DNA from: Bacteroidota bacterium
GTDB lineage: Bacteria; Bacteroidota; Bacteroidia; Flavobacteriales; Flavobacteriaceae
Reading direction: 5' to 3'
DNA length: 64,000 nt
NCBI GenBank assembly: GCA_023386585.1
Contig: JAEWJM010000029.1
Location: forward strand, 19,730 to 83,729
Both the position numbers and the translations under genes were made by a program. Within the stretch, counting starts at the first letter, position 1, and each line of letters starts with the position of its first letter. This document shows positions 42,424-52,600 of this stretch, in pieces. Under the pieces are notes generated by a model that did no database searches, had not been told where the DNA came from, and saw nothing but the letters and a program-made list of their open reading frames with translations.

Positions 42424-44958
42424 CTATTTCAGATACTGCCTAAGATAAGGTGCTGTCCTGCTTCCGGATTGCCGCGCTAATTCCCCGGGGTTGCCTACAG
42501 CCACGACCTTCCCTCCTTTGTCTCCTGCTCCCGGGCCGATGTCAATTACCCAATCGCTTGCCGCAATCACATGCATGTCGTGCTCCACGGCAATGACGGT
42601 ATTGCCAGCCTTTACAAGTCCGTCAAGCTGGAGCATCAGCCTTTCAACATCCGCTGGGTGCAGGCCCGTTGTAGGCTCGTCGAGAATATACAACGTGTTT
42701 CCCTTTTGGATGCGCTGCAGTTCGGTGGCGAGCTTGATGCGCTGCGCTTCGCCGCCCGACAATTCCGTTGCCGATTGCCCAAGTCTCAGATATCCAAGCC
42801 CCACCTGCCGGATCACCTCGAGTGCGTGACTCACTGAAGGCACCGCGCTGAAAAACTCGGAGGCCTGGTCAACCGTCATCGCCAACACTTCGGCAATATT
42901 CTTTCCCGCGTAAGTTACTTCAAGGGTTTTCGCATTATAACGAGCGCCCGAACAAGTGGGGCACGGCGCATAGACACTCGGAAGGAACAACAACTCGACC
43001 ATGACAAAGCCTTCGCCCTGACAGTGCGGGCAACGTCCTTTGGCTACGTTGAACGAAAAACGGCCGGCATCATATTTACGCAATTTTGCCAATGGTGTCA
43101 TGGCAAACAGCTTCCGAACGTTGTCGAACAACCCGGTATAGGTGGCCAGGTTAGACCGGGGCGTACGGCCAATCGGCTTCTGGTCGACCACCACAAGGCG
43201 TTTGATAAATTCCATGCCTTGGGTGATCCAGCCGTCTTCGGTCTTCACGGTATGGTTCTCCAACGGATTCTCATCTTCGGCTTCCGCCTTTTCGTTGAAG
43301 CCGACACCCAATGCATTGGAAACGAGTTCCACCAGCACCTGGCTCACCAAACTACTTTTCCCGGAGCCGGATATTCCCGTAACGCTTGTAAAGACACCAA
43401 TCGGAAATTCGGCGTTGAGGTTCCTGAGGTTATTGCGGGTAACGCCCTCGAGCTTCAGCCATCCTTTGGGCGTTGCCCCGTTTCTTACCGAAGTATGGGC
43501 CTGGTCGAAAATATATCGCTGGGTGACCGATTCAGGAATCGATTTCAGGTCTTTAGGCGGCCCGCTATACAACACACGACCACCGTGTTCGCCTGCTGCC
43601 GGGCCCACATCCACGATCCAATCGGCACGCCTGATCACATCGACTTCATGCTCTACGACAAAGATGGAATTTCCCGCGACCTTAAGCCTTTCAAGTGCCC
43701 GCAATAATGCTTCTGTGTCGGCAGGATGCAATCCGGCGGAAGGTTCGTCAAGGATGTAAACAACGCCAAAGAGATTGGAGCGCACCTGCGTCGCAAGTCG
43801 CAACCGTTGCAGCTCTCCGGGCGAAAGCGTCGGCGTGCTGCGCTCGAGTGTCAGGTAGCCAAGCCCAAGGTCAAGTATTACGTTGAGTCGCCCCACGAGG
43901 TCTTCGGCAATGCGCTGGGTGACGATCAGCTTTTCAGGATGCCCACTTTCTTTCTTCGTCAGGGATGTAGTCTTAGGTTTTGAATATGGCGAAAATATTT
44001 CGGCAATGCGTTCAAGTGGCTGCCGATTCATTTCGGTAATGTCGAGACCCGCAAACTTTACCGAAAGCGATTCGGCGCGAAGCCTTTTGCCGTGGCAAAG
44101 TGGGCAGTCGCTACTGATCATGTATTGAGCGACGCGACGTTTCATCAGTTGACTTTGCGTTGTTGCAAACGTTTGCATCACATAGCGCTTCACTCCCGTG
44201 AAGGTTCCCATATAATCATACGGCATCTTGTTTTTTATCGCCCTTTTGACCTCGTCAACCGACCTGCGCGCATACACCGGCACGATGGGTTGCTCTTCTG
44301 TAAAGAGTATCCAATCTTTGGTTTTTCGTGGAAGGTCGCGCCACGGGACATCAACATCGATCCCGAGGGTCGTGAGGATATCGCGCTGATTCTGTCCCGC
44401 CCATGCGGTAGGCCATGCGGCGATAGCGCGTTCGCGAATGGTCAGCTCGTCATTGGGTACCATCGATTGCTCGGTGACTTCATACACTTTGCCCAGGCCA
44501 TGGCATTCCGGGCAGGCGCCCTCGGGCGTATTAGGTGAAAACGACTCGGCATAAATGATTGATTGTCCTTTGGGGTAGTCTCCGGCCCGCGAGTAAAGCA
44601 TCCGCAACAGGTTGGATAAGGTGGTTACGCTTCCTACCGAGGAGCGCGTGCTGACGGCGCCACGCTGCTGTTGTAGCGCAACTGCCGGCGGAAGGCCCTC
44701 AATGCTGTCGACCTGCGGCACCGACATTTGGTGGAACAAGCGCCTTGCGTAAGGGGAGACCGACTCAAGGTAGCGGCGTTGCGCTTCGGCATACAAGGTC
44801 CCAAATGCCAAAGATGATTTGCCTGAGCCGGAAATTCCGGTAAAGACAACAAGGGCGTTGCGCGGGATCTTAACATCGACATTTTTCAGGTTGTGTTCAC
44901 GTGCACCCCTGACTTCGATATACCCGGTGAATGGTTCCTTTTGCTTGCCGTCAGCCAT
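42424..44958 (-). CDS. uvrA2: UvrA-like ABC ATPase, class II (UvrA2)
   Basis: This 844-residue protein has two ABC ATPase halves: Walker A GISGSGKSSLAF near residue 40 and GISGSGKSSLVS near 530. Signature motifs are LSPGELQRL and LSGGEAQRI. Walker B motifs are VYILDEPSAGLH and LYILDEPTTGLH. Zinc-finger CxxC pairs occur in CPECHGLG, CPLCHGKR and CPHCQGEG/CPTCSGAR. It is about 100 residues shorter than housekeeping UvrA (about 940), as expected for class II proteins that lack the UvrB-binding domain. Class II members confer tolerance to DNA-binding drugs in some bacteria. Single gene; no uvrB nearby. Confidence 0.92.
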   Translation of the reverse strand: MADGKQKEPFTGYIEVRGAREHNLKNVDVKIPRNALVVFTGISGSGKSSLAFGTLYAEAQRRYLESVSPYARRLFHQMSVPQVDSIEGLPPAVALQQQRGAVSTRSSVGSVTTLSNLLRMLYSRAGDYPKGQSIIYAESFSPNTPEGACPECHGLGKVYEVTEQSMVPNDELTIRERAIAAWPTAWAGQNQRDILTTLGIDVDVPWRDLPRKTKDWILFTEEQPIVPVYARRSVDEVKRAIKNKMPYDYMGTFTGVKRYVMQTFATTQSQLMKRRVAQYMISSDCPLCHGKRLRAESLSVKFAGLDITEMNRQPLERIAEIFSPYSKPKTTSLTKKESGHPEKLIVTQRIAEDLVGRLNVILDLGLGYLTLERSTPTLSPGELQRLRLATQVRSNLFGVVYILDEPSAGLHPADTEALLRALERLKVAGNSIFVVEHEVDVIRRADWIVDVGPAAGEHGGRVLYSGPPKDLKSIPESVTQRYIFDQAHTSVRNGATPKGWLKLEGVTRNNLRNLNAEFPIGVFTSVTGISGSGKSSLVSQVLVELVSNALGVGFNEKAEAEDENPLENHTVKTEDGWITQGMEFIKRLVVVDQKPIGRTPRSNLATYTGLFDNVRKLFAMTPLAKLRKYDAGRFSFNVAKGRCPHCQGEGFVMVELLFLPSVYAPCPTCSGARYNAKTLEVTYAGKNIAEVLAMTVDQASEFFSAVPSVSHALEVIRQVGLGYLRLGQSATELSGGEAQRIKLATELQRIQKGNTLYILDEPTTGLHPADVERLMLQLDGLVKAGNTVIAVEHDMHVIAASDWVIDIGPGAGDKGGKVVAVGNPGELARQSGSRTAPYLRQYLK

Positions 44959-45170
44959 TACTTTAGTTTCTTTACTAAAAGTTACAAATAGTCAAAGAAA
45001 AAGTGGGAAGCGTTAGGCGTATTTTATGATTTGGTAACGTCGGAAAACATTTCCGTAGGTGTAGGTAAGTTGTTTGATGCGATGCTGCATACAGTTAACA
45101 GTCTCGATTGCTTTCACCCCGCGGAAATCGCAACTGAATATTTGGCAAGATAAAGGTCGATTAAAATAGG

Positions 45171-46295
45171 CTAACAATAGTTCACCATCTCTCTGTCCAA
45201 AACAATACGCTTGCTGCTGCCCCTTTCGCCATCAATGCAATAAAATTTGAGCAGCGATTCGCCAACTGCCTGCAGCAACTTTCTCTTAATTCTAGACAGC
45301 ACCACATTAATATCGTTATCCAGCGGATTGATCAACAACGCAATGGCTTCGTCGATGGATTGTGGCTCGCCCTGATTGCAAAAGCTGCCGTAAAGCAATT
45401 TGAGCTCTTCGCTGTGGTCGCTAATGGCCGACAAATGAATTCCTTCGGGATGGTTCAGGAACAAAAGATATAATGCTTTTTCTTTGGGGTTGAGCGGCAG
45501 TTCAAGATCGCCCAGGTCGGTAAAAAATATTTTTTTGGTATGGCCCCGAACCTCGACCCGGCTGGGGCGGTGCAACAAAACCGAACGCTCGCGGAACGTC
45601 ATATTGGTTCGGATACCGTCGAGAATATCAAAGAACTGCCGGCACAGCAGCACCGGCACATCGTTCTCTATGAGTTTGTTCATACACCTTTCGCACATAT
45701 CCGCAGTCCGCATTTTCAAAACAATTTGCGATTTGTCCTGGCAAAAGTCGTTAATGCAACCCAACGGCTCGAGGTGGATATTGCGCATAATCTCCTCACG
45801 GTTTGCAAACATGTAGTAGCGCTGCACCCAAATGGCCACTTCATAGGCAATCGGAAACCGGATATCGACACTGTTGCCAAAGTAATGGTGCCAGTTTGCA
45901 GTGTGTACAAAATAATCGGTCATGCGTGGCGAAACCGCGCCGAACCAATTCTGGTCGTTGGCAATGTCGGTTAGCAAAATAATCAGGTCGTCCTGTGCAA
46001 CGTTATTTTCATTTCTGTACCTTTTGCAGATACCGAAAAACTCCTCCCAAGATTTCACGCGTTCTTCATAAGGAAACGAAATCGCTTCGGAATGACAGGC
46101 GTTGAAGTTCAGATCCGGCATCGTTTCAAACTGTTTCTTGTTGCGCCAGATTTTTGATTTTAGCGCTACATCCGGCTCAATTGCTGCCTCGGCTTCAAGA
46201 AACCGCACCGGCCCGCGAAACCGCTGCAAAAGATGCAATACATTCGTGTAAGTGTCCGGGTCGACCTCCGCCGATCTCAGCAAGTGTACGTTCAT
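45171..46295 (-). CDS. Protein with C-terminal winged-helix-like domain, paired with vWA protein
   Basis: This 374-residue soluble protein has an N-terminal region of unknown fold (1-240) with CINDFCQ and CERCMNK cysteines. Its C-terminal domain (about 275-374) reads LPLNPKEKALYLLFLNHPEG, then DNDINVVLSRIKRKLLQAVG and a final RIVLDREMVNYC. The last part resembles a transcriptional-regulator winged helix (PKEKALYLLFL as first helix, SRIKRKL as recognition helix). It starts 20 bp after the vWA gene, so they form an operon. Family known only as a Bacteroidota hypothetical, as far as I can tell. Confidence 0.7.
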   Translation of the reverse strand: MNVHLLRSAEVDPDTYTNVLHLLQRFRGPVRFLEAEAAIEPDVALKSKIWRNKKQFETMPDLNFNACHSEAISFPYEERVKSWEEFFGICKRYRNENNVAQDDLIILLTDIANDQNWFGAVSPRMTDYFVHTANWHHYFGNSVDIRFPIAYEVAIWVQRYYMFANREEIMRNIHLEPLGCINDFCQDKSQIVLKMRTADMCERCMNKLIENDVPVLLCRQFFDILDGIRTNMTFRERSVLLHRPSRVEVRGHTKKIFFTDLGDLELPLNPKEKALYLLFLNHPEGIHLSAISDHSEELKLLYGSFCNQGEPQSIDEAIALLINPLDNDINVVLSRIKRKLLQAVGESLLKFYCIDGERGSSKRIVLDREMVNYC

Positions 46296-46315
46296 GTTCC
46301 TAAAGTAACAATTAA

Positions 46316-46969
46316 TTATTTCCGCCGGTCTTTCTTGCTGATAAAGTCCAGAAAATCTTTTTTGACGTTGCCGGATTCCTTGGCGGATGAGTAATGGCGC
46401 ATTCCTTCTCCCACATCGAACATCATGGCGTGCATATCGCTTTTGCTAAAAGAAACTACATTCTCACTGCGGATGTTTAGCATTTTGGAAGTGTGGACTG
46501 CATCCATATCGGCGCCGAGGAATGTAAAAGTCCAATTTCCTGTTTCTTCGAGCGCGGCAATGGTGGACGCAATTTCATGATAAGTAAAGCGGCGACTCGC
46601 GTTTTCCTGCCCATCAGTCAGAATAATTACCACAACACTAATGGTATTGGCAAGTATCTCTGATTCGTGCCCCATCCGTATGCTGTTGACCGATTCGCCG
46701 ATGGCATCCAGGAGCGCAGTCTGCCCGTTCGGCCGGTAGTCGGCTAATGTTAGGCGCGAAAATTCATCCGCTTGCCTTTCCCGTATCAGATGATCGGAAA
46801 AATTGTCAAAGATGGTTAGCGAGATCGCAAATTCCTGATTTGGAAATTCCGATTGAAGCGCACCGATGGTGTCGAGCTGTGCGTTGAATCCGGCGATGGT
46901 TTCCCGTGTGCAGTTTGACATCGAACCGCTTTTGTCGAGGATAAAATGGTAAAGTGTTTTTTTGTTCAT
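46316..46969 (-). CDS. vWA-domain protein (MIDAS intact)
   Basis: Start at 46969 (MNKKTLYHFILDKSGSM). The 217-residue protein is almost entirely a von Willebrand A domain. Metal site residues are in DKSGSMS, the Thr in NGQTALLDAI and the Asp in VVIILTDGQEN. No signal peptide or membrane helix, so it is cytoplasmic, as in TerY-type vWA proteins. It is the first gene of a pair with the winged-helix-like protein. The vWA domain probably assembles a complex with that partner. Confidence 0.85.
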   Translation of the reverse strand: MNKKTLYHFILDKSGSMSNCTRETIAGFNAQLDTIGALQSEFPNQEFAISLTIFDNFSDHLIRERQADEFSRLTLADYRPNGQTALLDAIGESVNSIRMGHESEILANTISVVVIILTDGQENASRRFTYHEIASTIAALEETGNWTFTFLGADMDAVHTSKMLNIRSENVVSFSKSDMHAMMFDVGEGMRHYSSAKESGNVKKDFLDFISKKDRRK

Positions 46970-47087
46970 GACTAAAGTTTTAAAGTTTCGACAAAGTTGC
47001 GATCGGGATGCATCGGAAAGAATTCTTTGCAAGGTTGCAATGGCCTTAGTTGCTGTGACAAAACAAATCAATTGCGGGAATAGTCTA

Positions 47088-47132
47088 TTACGGATTTCCG
47101 TAATGACTATACATTCAAAACAAATACATTCG
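47088..47132 (+). promoter_or_regulatory. Dyad promoter D: TTACGGATTTCCGTAA, 21 bp, TACATTCG
   Basis: The dyad at 47088-47103 is perfect. With its flanks it extends to a 13-bp palindromic arm (TAGTC-T-ATTACGGA / TCCGTAATGACTA, 47081-47109). A -7-like TACATTCG (one mismatch) starts exactly 21 bp downstream at 47125. It lies upstream of the small frame at 47160 and of the adhesin-E-like gene at 47326. Confidence 0.65.
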
Positions 47133-47159
47133 AGCAATTTTAACACCAACTACCACATT

Positions 47160-47264
47160 ATGAAAACACAACGACAAGTCAACGATTGCTTCCCACAGCT
47201 ACTATTTTACAGTCATCATGCAAAAAATAGAAGGACGAGATTAACTGGTAACTTCTGCCACTGA
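47160..47264 (+). CDS. Small ORF (34 codons) downstream of dyad promoter D
   Basis: The frame begins ATG AAA ACA 27 bp after the -7 box and encodes MKTQRQVNDCFPQLLFYSHH... with two Cys and many basic residues. No family or RBS supports it strongly; it may be a leader frame. The gene at 47326 has no other clear promoter, so both may share the transcript. Confidence 0.3.
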   Translation: MKTQRQVNDCFPQLLFYSHHAKNRRTRLTGNFCH

Positions 47265-47325
47265 AACTGCTATCGGTGGTATCGGAATTTCACGAAAAAT
47301 GAATAGACTTTAAAATCCAACATAT

Positions 47326-47736
47326 ATGAAAACAAACCAATATTTGATTGCACTTTTTATTCTTTTGTCTGCAGCAACATCTTATGGTCAAACCGATGAA
47401 GATTTTTCGTTGGCATCGATTGGAACAGACGGAACGGAGTACTATGTTTTTATCGAAAAGAGCAATTACAGCACCAAGGATATCTGGGTGAAGTATACCG
47501 AAAATGTCCGTTCCATTAAAAATAAAAAAGGAAAGATGGTAAAAATTGGGGGCGAAAAAACAATGTCGTTCATGACCATCAATTGCTCGGAACGGGAGTA
47601 TGACCTGATTCAGACTACCGTTTATAGCCGGGACGGTACCTTTTTAAAACAGAGAGAAATACGTGACTATGGAAATAAAATCGTTCCCGGTTCGGTTATG
47701 GCGGGGATATGCGATTATGTCTGTGCACAGGAGTAA
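47326..47736 (+). CDS. Secreted surface-adhesin-E-like domain protein
   Basis: This 136-residue protein has a signal peptide (ALFILLSAATSYGQ). The mature domain has the pattern of the adhesin E family: an early YYVFIEKSNYSTKDIWVKY, a central INCSERE with Cys, TTVYSRDGTFL, and the end IVPGSVMAGICDYVC. Two or three cysteines may pair. It lies downstream of dyad promoter D and 115 bp before the WG-repeat lipoprotein. Confidence 0.6.
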   Translation: MKTNQYLIALFILLSAATSYGQTDEDFSLASIGTDGTEYYVFIEKSNYSTKDIWVKYTENVRSIKNKKGKMVKIGGEKTMSFMTINCSEREYDLIQTTVYSRDGTFLKQREIRDYGNKIVPGSVMAGICDYVCAQE

Positions 47737-47851
47737 GCTACAATCGGTTAGAGACATTGATACCTAAATTTTCTCAATCATTATGGAATCCCGTAATAGG
47801 TTTTAACTTTCCTTTAATAGTTTTATCGCCACAACCAAACCAAATTACGCG

Positions 47852-49549
47852 ATGAAAAAATTATTTAAAGTCCCGGCGATATTGCTCCTCGCCTCAGTCC
47901 TACTGCTCTCCTGCAATCGTGACGACCAGGAAGAAATATCACTTATACCGGTAAAAGTCGGCGAGAATTGGCAATATGTTAACCGCGAAGGGAAGATTAT
48001 AATTAACCCCCAATTTGCGGTGGCATCTATTTTCAGAGACGGAATCGCATTGGTAAAAAGTTCTGGGGATAATGGTAAATGGGGTTACATTAATGAGGAT
48101 GGAAAATATGTTATCAATCCAACGTATGCAAGGGCGACGATATTCAATGAAGGCTTGGCGTGGGTGGTAAGCGAAAACGGTGCGCCGGTTGCGATCGACG
48201 TCAAAGGCGCTACAAAATTTTCGATGCAGGATGCCCAAAACGTCAGAATCTTTAGAGAAAGTCTTGCCGCATTCAGCAAACAGGACAGCATTGGCGAAAA
48301 ATGGGGTTTTGTAGACAAGACCGGAAAAATTGTGATCCCGGCCCAATTTGAGTCTGCGGGAAATTTCCATGATGGGAAATGCTTTGTAAAAAACAAGGAC
48401 GGAAAATTTGGCTATATCGATACATCCGGAAAAATTGTCATAAACTATCAATTCGATGAGGCACGCAATTTTGAAAACAACTGTGCGGTAGTTGCATTAA
48501 AAGATAAATTCGGCGTGATTGACAGTCAAGGAAAGTATGTCATAAATCCACAGTTCAACGAGATGTATCCCGATGGCGATATGTTTACAATCGAACAGGA
48601 CAAGAAATGGGGATGGTGTGATAAGGAAGGGAAAATCGTCATAAACCCGCAATTTGATGATATAATGCCCTTTCATTCGGAGGACCTTGCTGCGGTGCAG
48701 TCAGGAAAGATGTCCGGGTATATCAACAAGGAAGGGAAAATTGTTATCAATCCGCAATTTGATTTTGCCTATCCTTTTAATAACAACCTTGCGATAGTCA
48801 ATAGCGGTGAAAAATTCGGGTTTATTGACTCGTCCGGAAAATATTTGGTAAACCCTCAATTCGACGGCCTTTCTTATGATATGGCTTATTACGTATTCAG
48901 TGGTTCCTCTGTTTTTGAAACCGTCGAAACAGAATTCTTCGACATCGCAGCCATAACAAACAGAATTAATTTTTCATCGCCGGAAGGATTGAATCTAAGT
49001 GATAACGCGGGAACAATAATCAATAAATTAAAGCTTAGCGAATCAGAGTTGGCAAAATACGAATCCAATCAGGTTCTGTTTATGAACCGAAAAATTTCGA
49101 ATGATGCCACCGTATCATTGGCGCTATTCGGAAGCGCCTTCAGAAACATTGAAAGCGGTTGGAGCTATGATCGGGTCTTTGATCCCAATTACAAAAGTAT
49201 CGGACTAATTTATTCAATATCGCTGAGCGGAAAAGCGGCAGGTAAAGCCAAGGACGTAAAAGACGCATTTGAAAAAAAATTGTCGGGCTACACCAAAGTG
49301 AAACAAGGCTACAGTGACGGTAAACCAGCTTCGGTTTATAAGGATAATTCAAAATTCGTCATATTGGTTGCGGACAACAGCGACGTGTCCTTATTCCTCG
49401 TAAAGGGCACAACCGACCTTTCTCATTATCTTTCAGGTATTAATAGTTATAATCCTGAACAGGAGGTAGTTTCACCGGAGATTGAAACCGTGGCGCCCGA
49501 AGCCGAAGTCGCGCCCGCATATGCCGACAGCACATCGACTTCCTATTAA
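47852..49549 (+). CDS. WG-repeat lipoprotein
   Basis: This 565-residue lipoprotein (lipobox LLLASVLLLSCNRD) contains about eight WG/KWG repeats between residues 30 and 345. Each is roughly 37-45 residues with a core such as KWGYINEDGKYVINP or KFGYIDTSGKIVINY followed by QFDxAxxF. They should form a beta-propeller-like surface. The C-terminal part (360-535) is an alpha/beta region of unknown fold ending in a Glu/Pro/Ala-rich tail. It is likely exposed at the cell surface and may mediate protein contacts. Terminator after the stop. Confidence 0.88.
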   Translation: MKKLFKVPAILLLASVLLLSCNRDDQEEISLIPVKVGENWQYVNREGKIIINPQFAVASIFRDGIALVKSSGDNGKWGYINEDGKYVINPTYARATIFNEGLAWVVSENGAPVAIDVKGATKFSMQDAQNVRIFRESLAAFSKQDSIGEKWGFVDKTGKIVIPAQFESAGNFHDGKCFVKNKDGKFGYIDTSGKIVINYQFDEARNFENNCAVVALKDKFGVIDSQGKYVINPQFNEMYPDGDMFTIEQDKKWGWCDKEGKIVINPQFDDIMPFHSEDLAAVQSGKMSGYINKEGKIVINPQFDFAYPFNNNLAIVNSGEKFGFIDSSGKYLVNPQFDGLSYDMAYYVFSGSSVFETVETEFFDIAAITNRINFSSPEGLNLSDNAGTIINKLKLSESELAKYESNQVLFMNRKISNDATVSLALFGSAFRNIESGWSYDRVFDPNYKSIGLIYSISLSGKAAGKAKDVKDAFEKKLSGYTKVKQGYSDGKPASVYKDNSKFVILVADNSDVSLFLVKGTTDLSHYLSGINSYNPEQEVVSPEIETVAPEAEVAPAYADSTSTSY

Positions 49550-49558
49550 AAATGAGAA

Positions 49559-49582
49559 CCCCGGCGCTGCCGGGGCTTTTTC
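49559..49582 (+). terminator. Terminator after the WG-repeat gene
   Basis: Perfect stem CCCCGGC / GCCGGGG with a GCT loop, followed by C-T5. Confidence 0.9.
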
Positions 49583-49669
49583 TGTTTGCTTATTCGCAAC
49601 CATAATTTACATACATTAGCCCCCGCTTTAACAATATTTTACTTGCCAATTTATATTTATACTTCTTGA

Positions 49670-52600
49670 ATGAAACATAATTACTTCATTTCCCTACTGC
49701 TTTTAATTCATTTGTTAGCCTTTTCAAAAGAAACACCTCCGCCATCGGCGACTATTTCCGGATCGGCGACGGTATGCCAGAATTCACCCAATCCCGTGAT
49801 TACCTTTACCGGTTCAGGAGGAGCGACTCCGTACACGTTCACGTATCACATCGGTTTGGGACCGACACAAACGGTTACCACAACAGGCTCCAACAGTTCG
49901 ATTACGGTATCGGCCGGAACGGGTACAGCAGGGTCATTTGTATATCATTTGGATAGTGTTCATGACGCTACGCTTCCGACTACAGAAGAATCTATTTCAG
50001 GGCAAAGTGCCACAATTACGGTCAATCCGCAAGCTGATGCAGCATTAAACTCAAGTGCGACTGCAGCCACATTCAACGGATTTCCCATATTTAAAGTTTG
50101 TAGTAATCAAATAACCCAAATCGATTTCTACAACGTTTCATCAACGATTCCAACGAACACAAGTTATACAATTAGCTGGGGTGATGCTACTCCAAACTTT
50201 ACGTCCAGCAGCTGGAATACGGTAAGTCATAATTACGCGGTAGGTCTTTGGACATTGGTATATAATATCACCGCTGCAAATGGCTGTAACATTTCAAAAA
50301 CATTTAAAATATTTGTCGGAAATAATCCAGCAGTTGGACTGGGCAACCCCGGAAACACAGACGTATGCATCAGCTCTCCTTTAACTTTTCCGATAACAGG
50401 TACAGAAAATAATCCTCCGGGGACAACATACACGGTATCGTTTAATGACGGTTCAAGTCCAATTACTTTTAATCATCCACCTCCGACGGAAGTCACGCAT
50501 ACCTTTTTAATTAGCTCCTGCGGCATTAATAGTACCGTTGGCACCACTTACCAAAATTCTTTTTATGCTAGTATTGTCGCAACGAATCCTTGCGATCAGT
50601 CCTCAGCAACGGTAGTTCCCATACGAATTTCTACGCCGCCAATCGCAAATTTTACTTTACCACAAACAATTACTTGCACAAATGCTCCTGTGTGTTTGGT
50701 TAGTACTACCACAGGAGGCGATGACGCATCTTCGTCGGTCTGTAGTAGTCCTAAACTCATTTGGACTATTTCGCCAAATAGCGGATTTACGTTATCAAGC
50801 GGAGCACTTGGGAACGACCTTGGGTCAGTTTCGACAAATCCGTGGCAGAGCGGATCGCCATCAATATGCCCTGTATTTTCTATACCTGGAAACTATACTA
50901 TTACATTAAAAGTAGGAAATCGTTGTGGAATTAATTCAATAACAAAAACTATTTGCGTTGAAGCCCCGCTCGTCCCCCAATTCACACTCTCAACAAACTC
51001 CGGTTGCGTTCCGTTGGCAGTAACGGCGACAAATACGACCAATCTTACCAATCAATGCTCGACACCGACCTACAACTGGACAGTTACTTACACGGCTGCC
51101 AATTGTGGTTCGACTTCAGGATATTCCTATACAAACGCAACAACCGCTTCATCTGCAAGTCCGTCTTTCAATTTTACCGAGGCGGGCACTTATTCAGTAA
51201 TGGTCACCATGACGAATTCCTGTGGAAGTGCGGCTTCTCCGGCACAGATTATAACGGTTAAGAAGCCACCGACAGTTTCCTTGAATACCATTTCTGATTT
51301 CTGCCAGAATGTTAACCTTACTCCTGTTGCTAACATTAATACCTGTACTTCAGTTCCGGCGAGTGTAACCTATCTTTGGTCGTTCCCGGGCGGAACACCG
51401 GCAACGGCAGGTACTGCAGTACCACCATCGGTTACTTATGCCACAGCGGGAAATCATACGGTATCGCTGACAGTCACTAATGAATGCGGTAGTGCAACAG
51501 CTACCAGTAATTCTTTTTCAGTCCAGGCTTCGCCATTTGTGCAGAATGCGGCGCTTACGGTCTGCAGCGGCGCGGCATTTACGTTTACTCCGTCAAATTC
51601 AACCTCAGGAAATTCGATTCCTGCAGGAACCACTTATTCCTGGAACGTTCCGTCAGTAACTGGAGGAATGACCGGAGGATCAGCGGGTTTGAACCAAAGC
51701 AGCATAAGCGGCACCATCACAAACAACACAACCGCACTTCAAACCGCTACTTACACAATCACCCCGAAAGTGGGAGGTTGTTCGGGCACTCCTTTTATTT
51801 TGGTTGTCTCGGTGAACCCCGCAGCATCCATAACGACACAACCTGTCTCAAGTTCAGTGTGTTTGAATGGAACGCCGGCGATATTGAGTATTTCTCTAAG
51901 CAATGTTGTGGTAACTCCAACGTATCAATGGTATCAAAACACAAGTAATTCAATCATTGGTGCAACGCCTGTCGCAGGTGCAACGGCTTCGTCCTATACA
52001 CCACCGGCTGGCAGCGTGGGGACATTGTACTACTATTGTATCGTATCGCTTTCATCGGGCGGATGTTCTTCAATTACGTCCACAATTGCCTCTGTGACTG
52101 TGGCTCCGATAGCTACAATAACCACACAACCAATTCCCACACAAACCATTTGCGTTGGCGGAAGCTCAAATGCCTTGACGGTTTCGTATTCCGGCGGAGT
52201 CGGAACACCAACCTATCAGTGGTTTAGCAATTCAACAAACAGCACAACCGGAGGAACGCCAGTAGGAATCAACTCGGCCAGCTATACCGCGCCGGTATTC
52301 GCTGCTCCCGGAAGCTATTATTACTATGTTCAGGTCAGTCTTAACGGGAACGGCTGCGGAAGCGTCAGCTCAAACACCGCTGAAGTTGTGGTAGTTGCTG
52401 ATCCTGTCGTGACTGCTCAACCCTTGGCGGCACAAACCCAATGTCAGAACTCCACCGCCACAACACTTACGGTCGCTGCCACCGGCGGAACCGGGACTTT
52501 AAACTACCAATGGTATAGCGTGCCTACCAACACCAATACCGGCGGAACTGCCATCGTTGGAGCAAACTCAGCCGGATACACGCCGCCAACTCCAACAGTC

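Noticed and set aside
45041..45055. Palindrome CGGAAA-ACA-TTTCCG upstream of uvrA2
   Set aside because: Different half-site and spacing from the dyad family, and no -7 box at 21 bp in either direction; a separate operator is possible but a single case.
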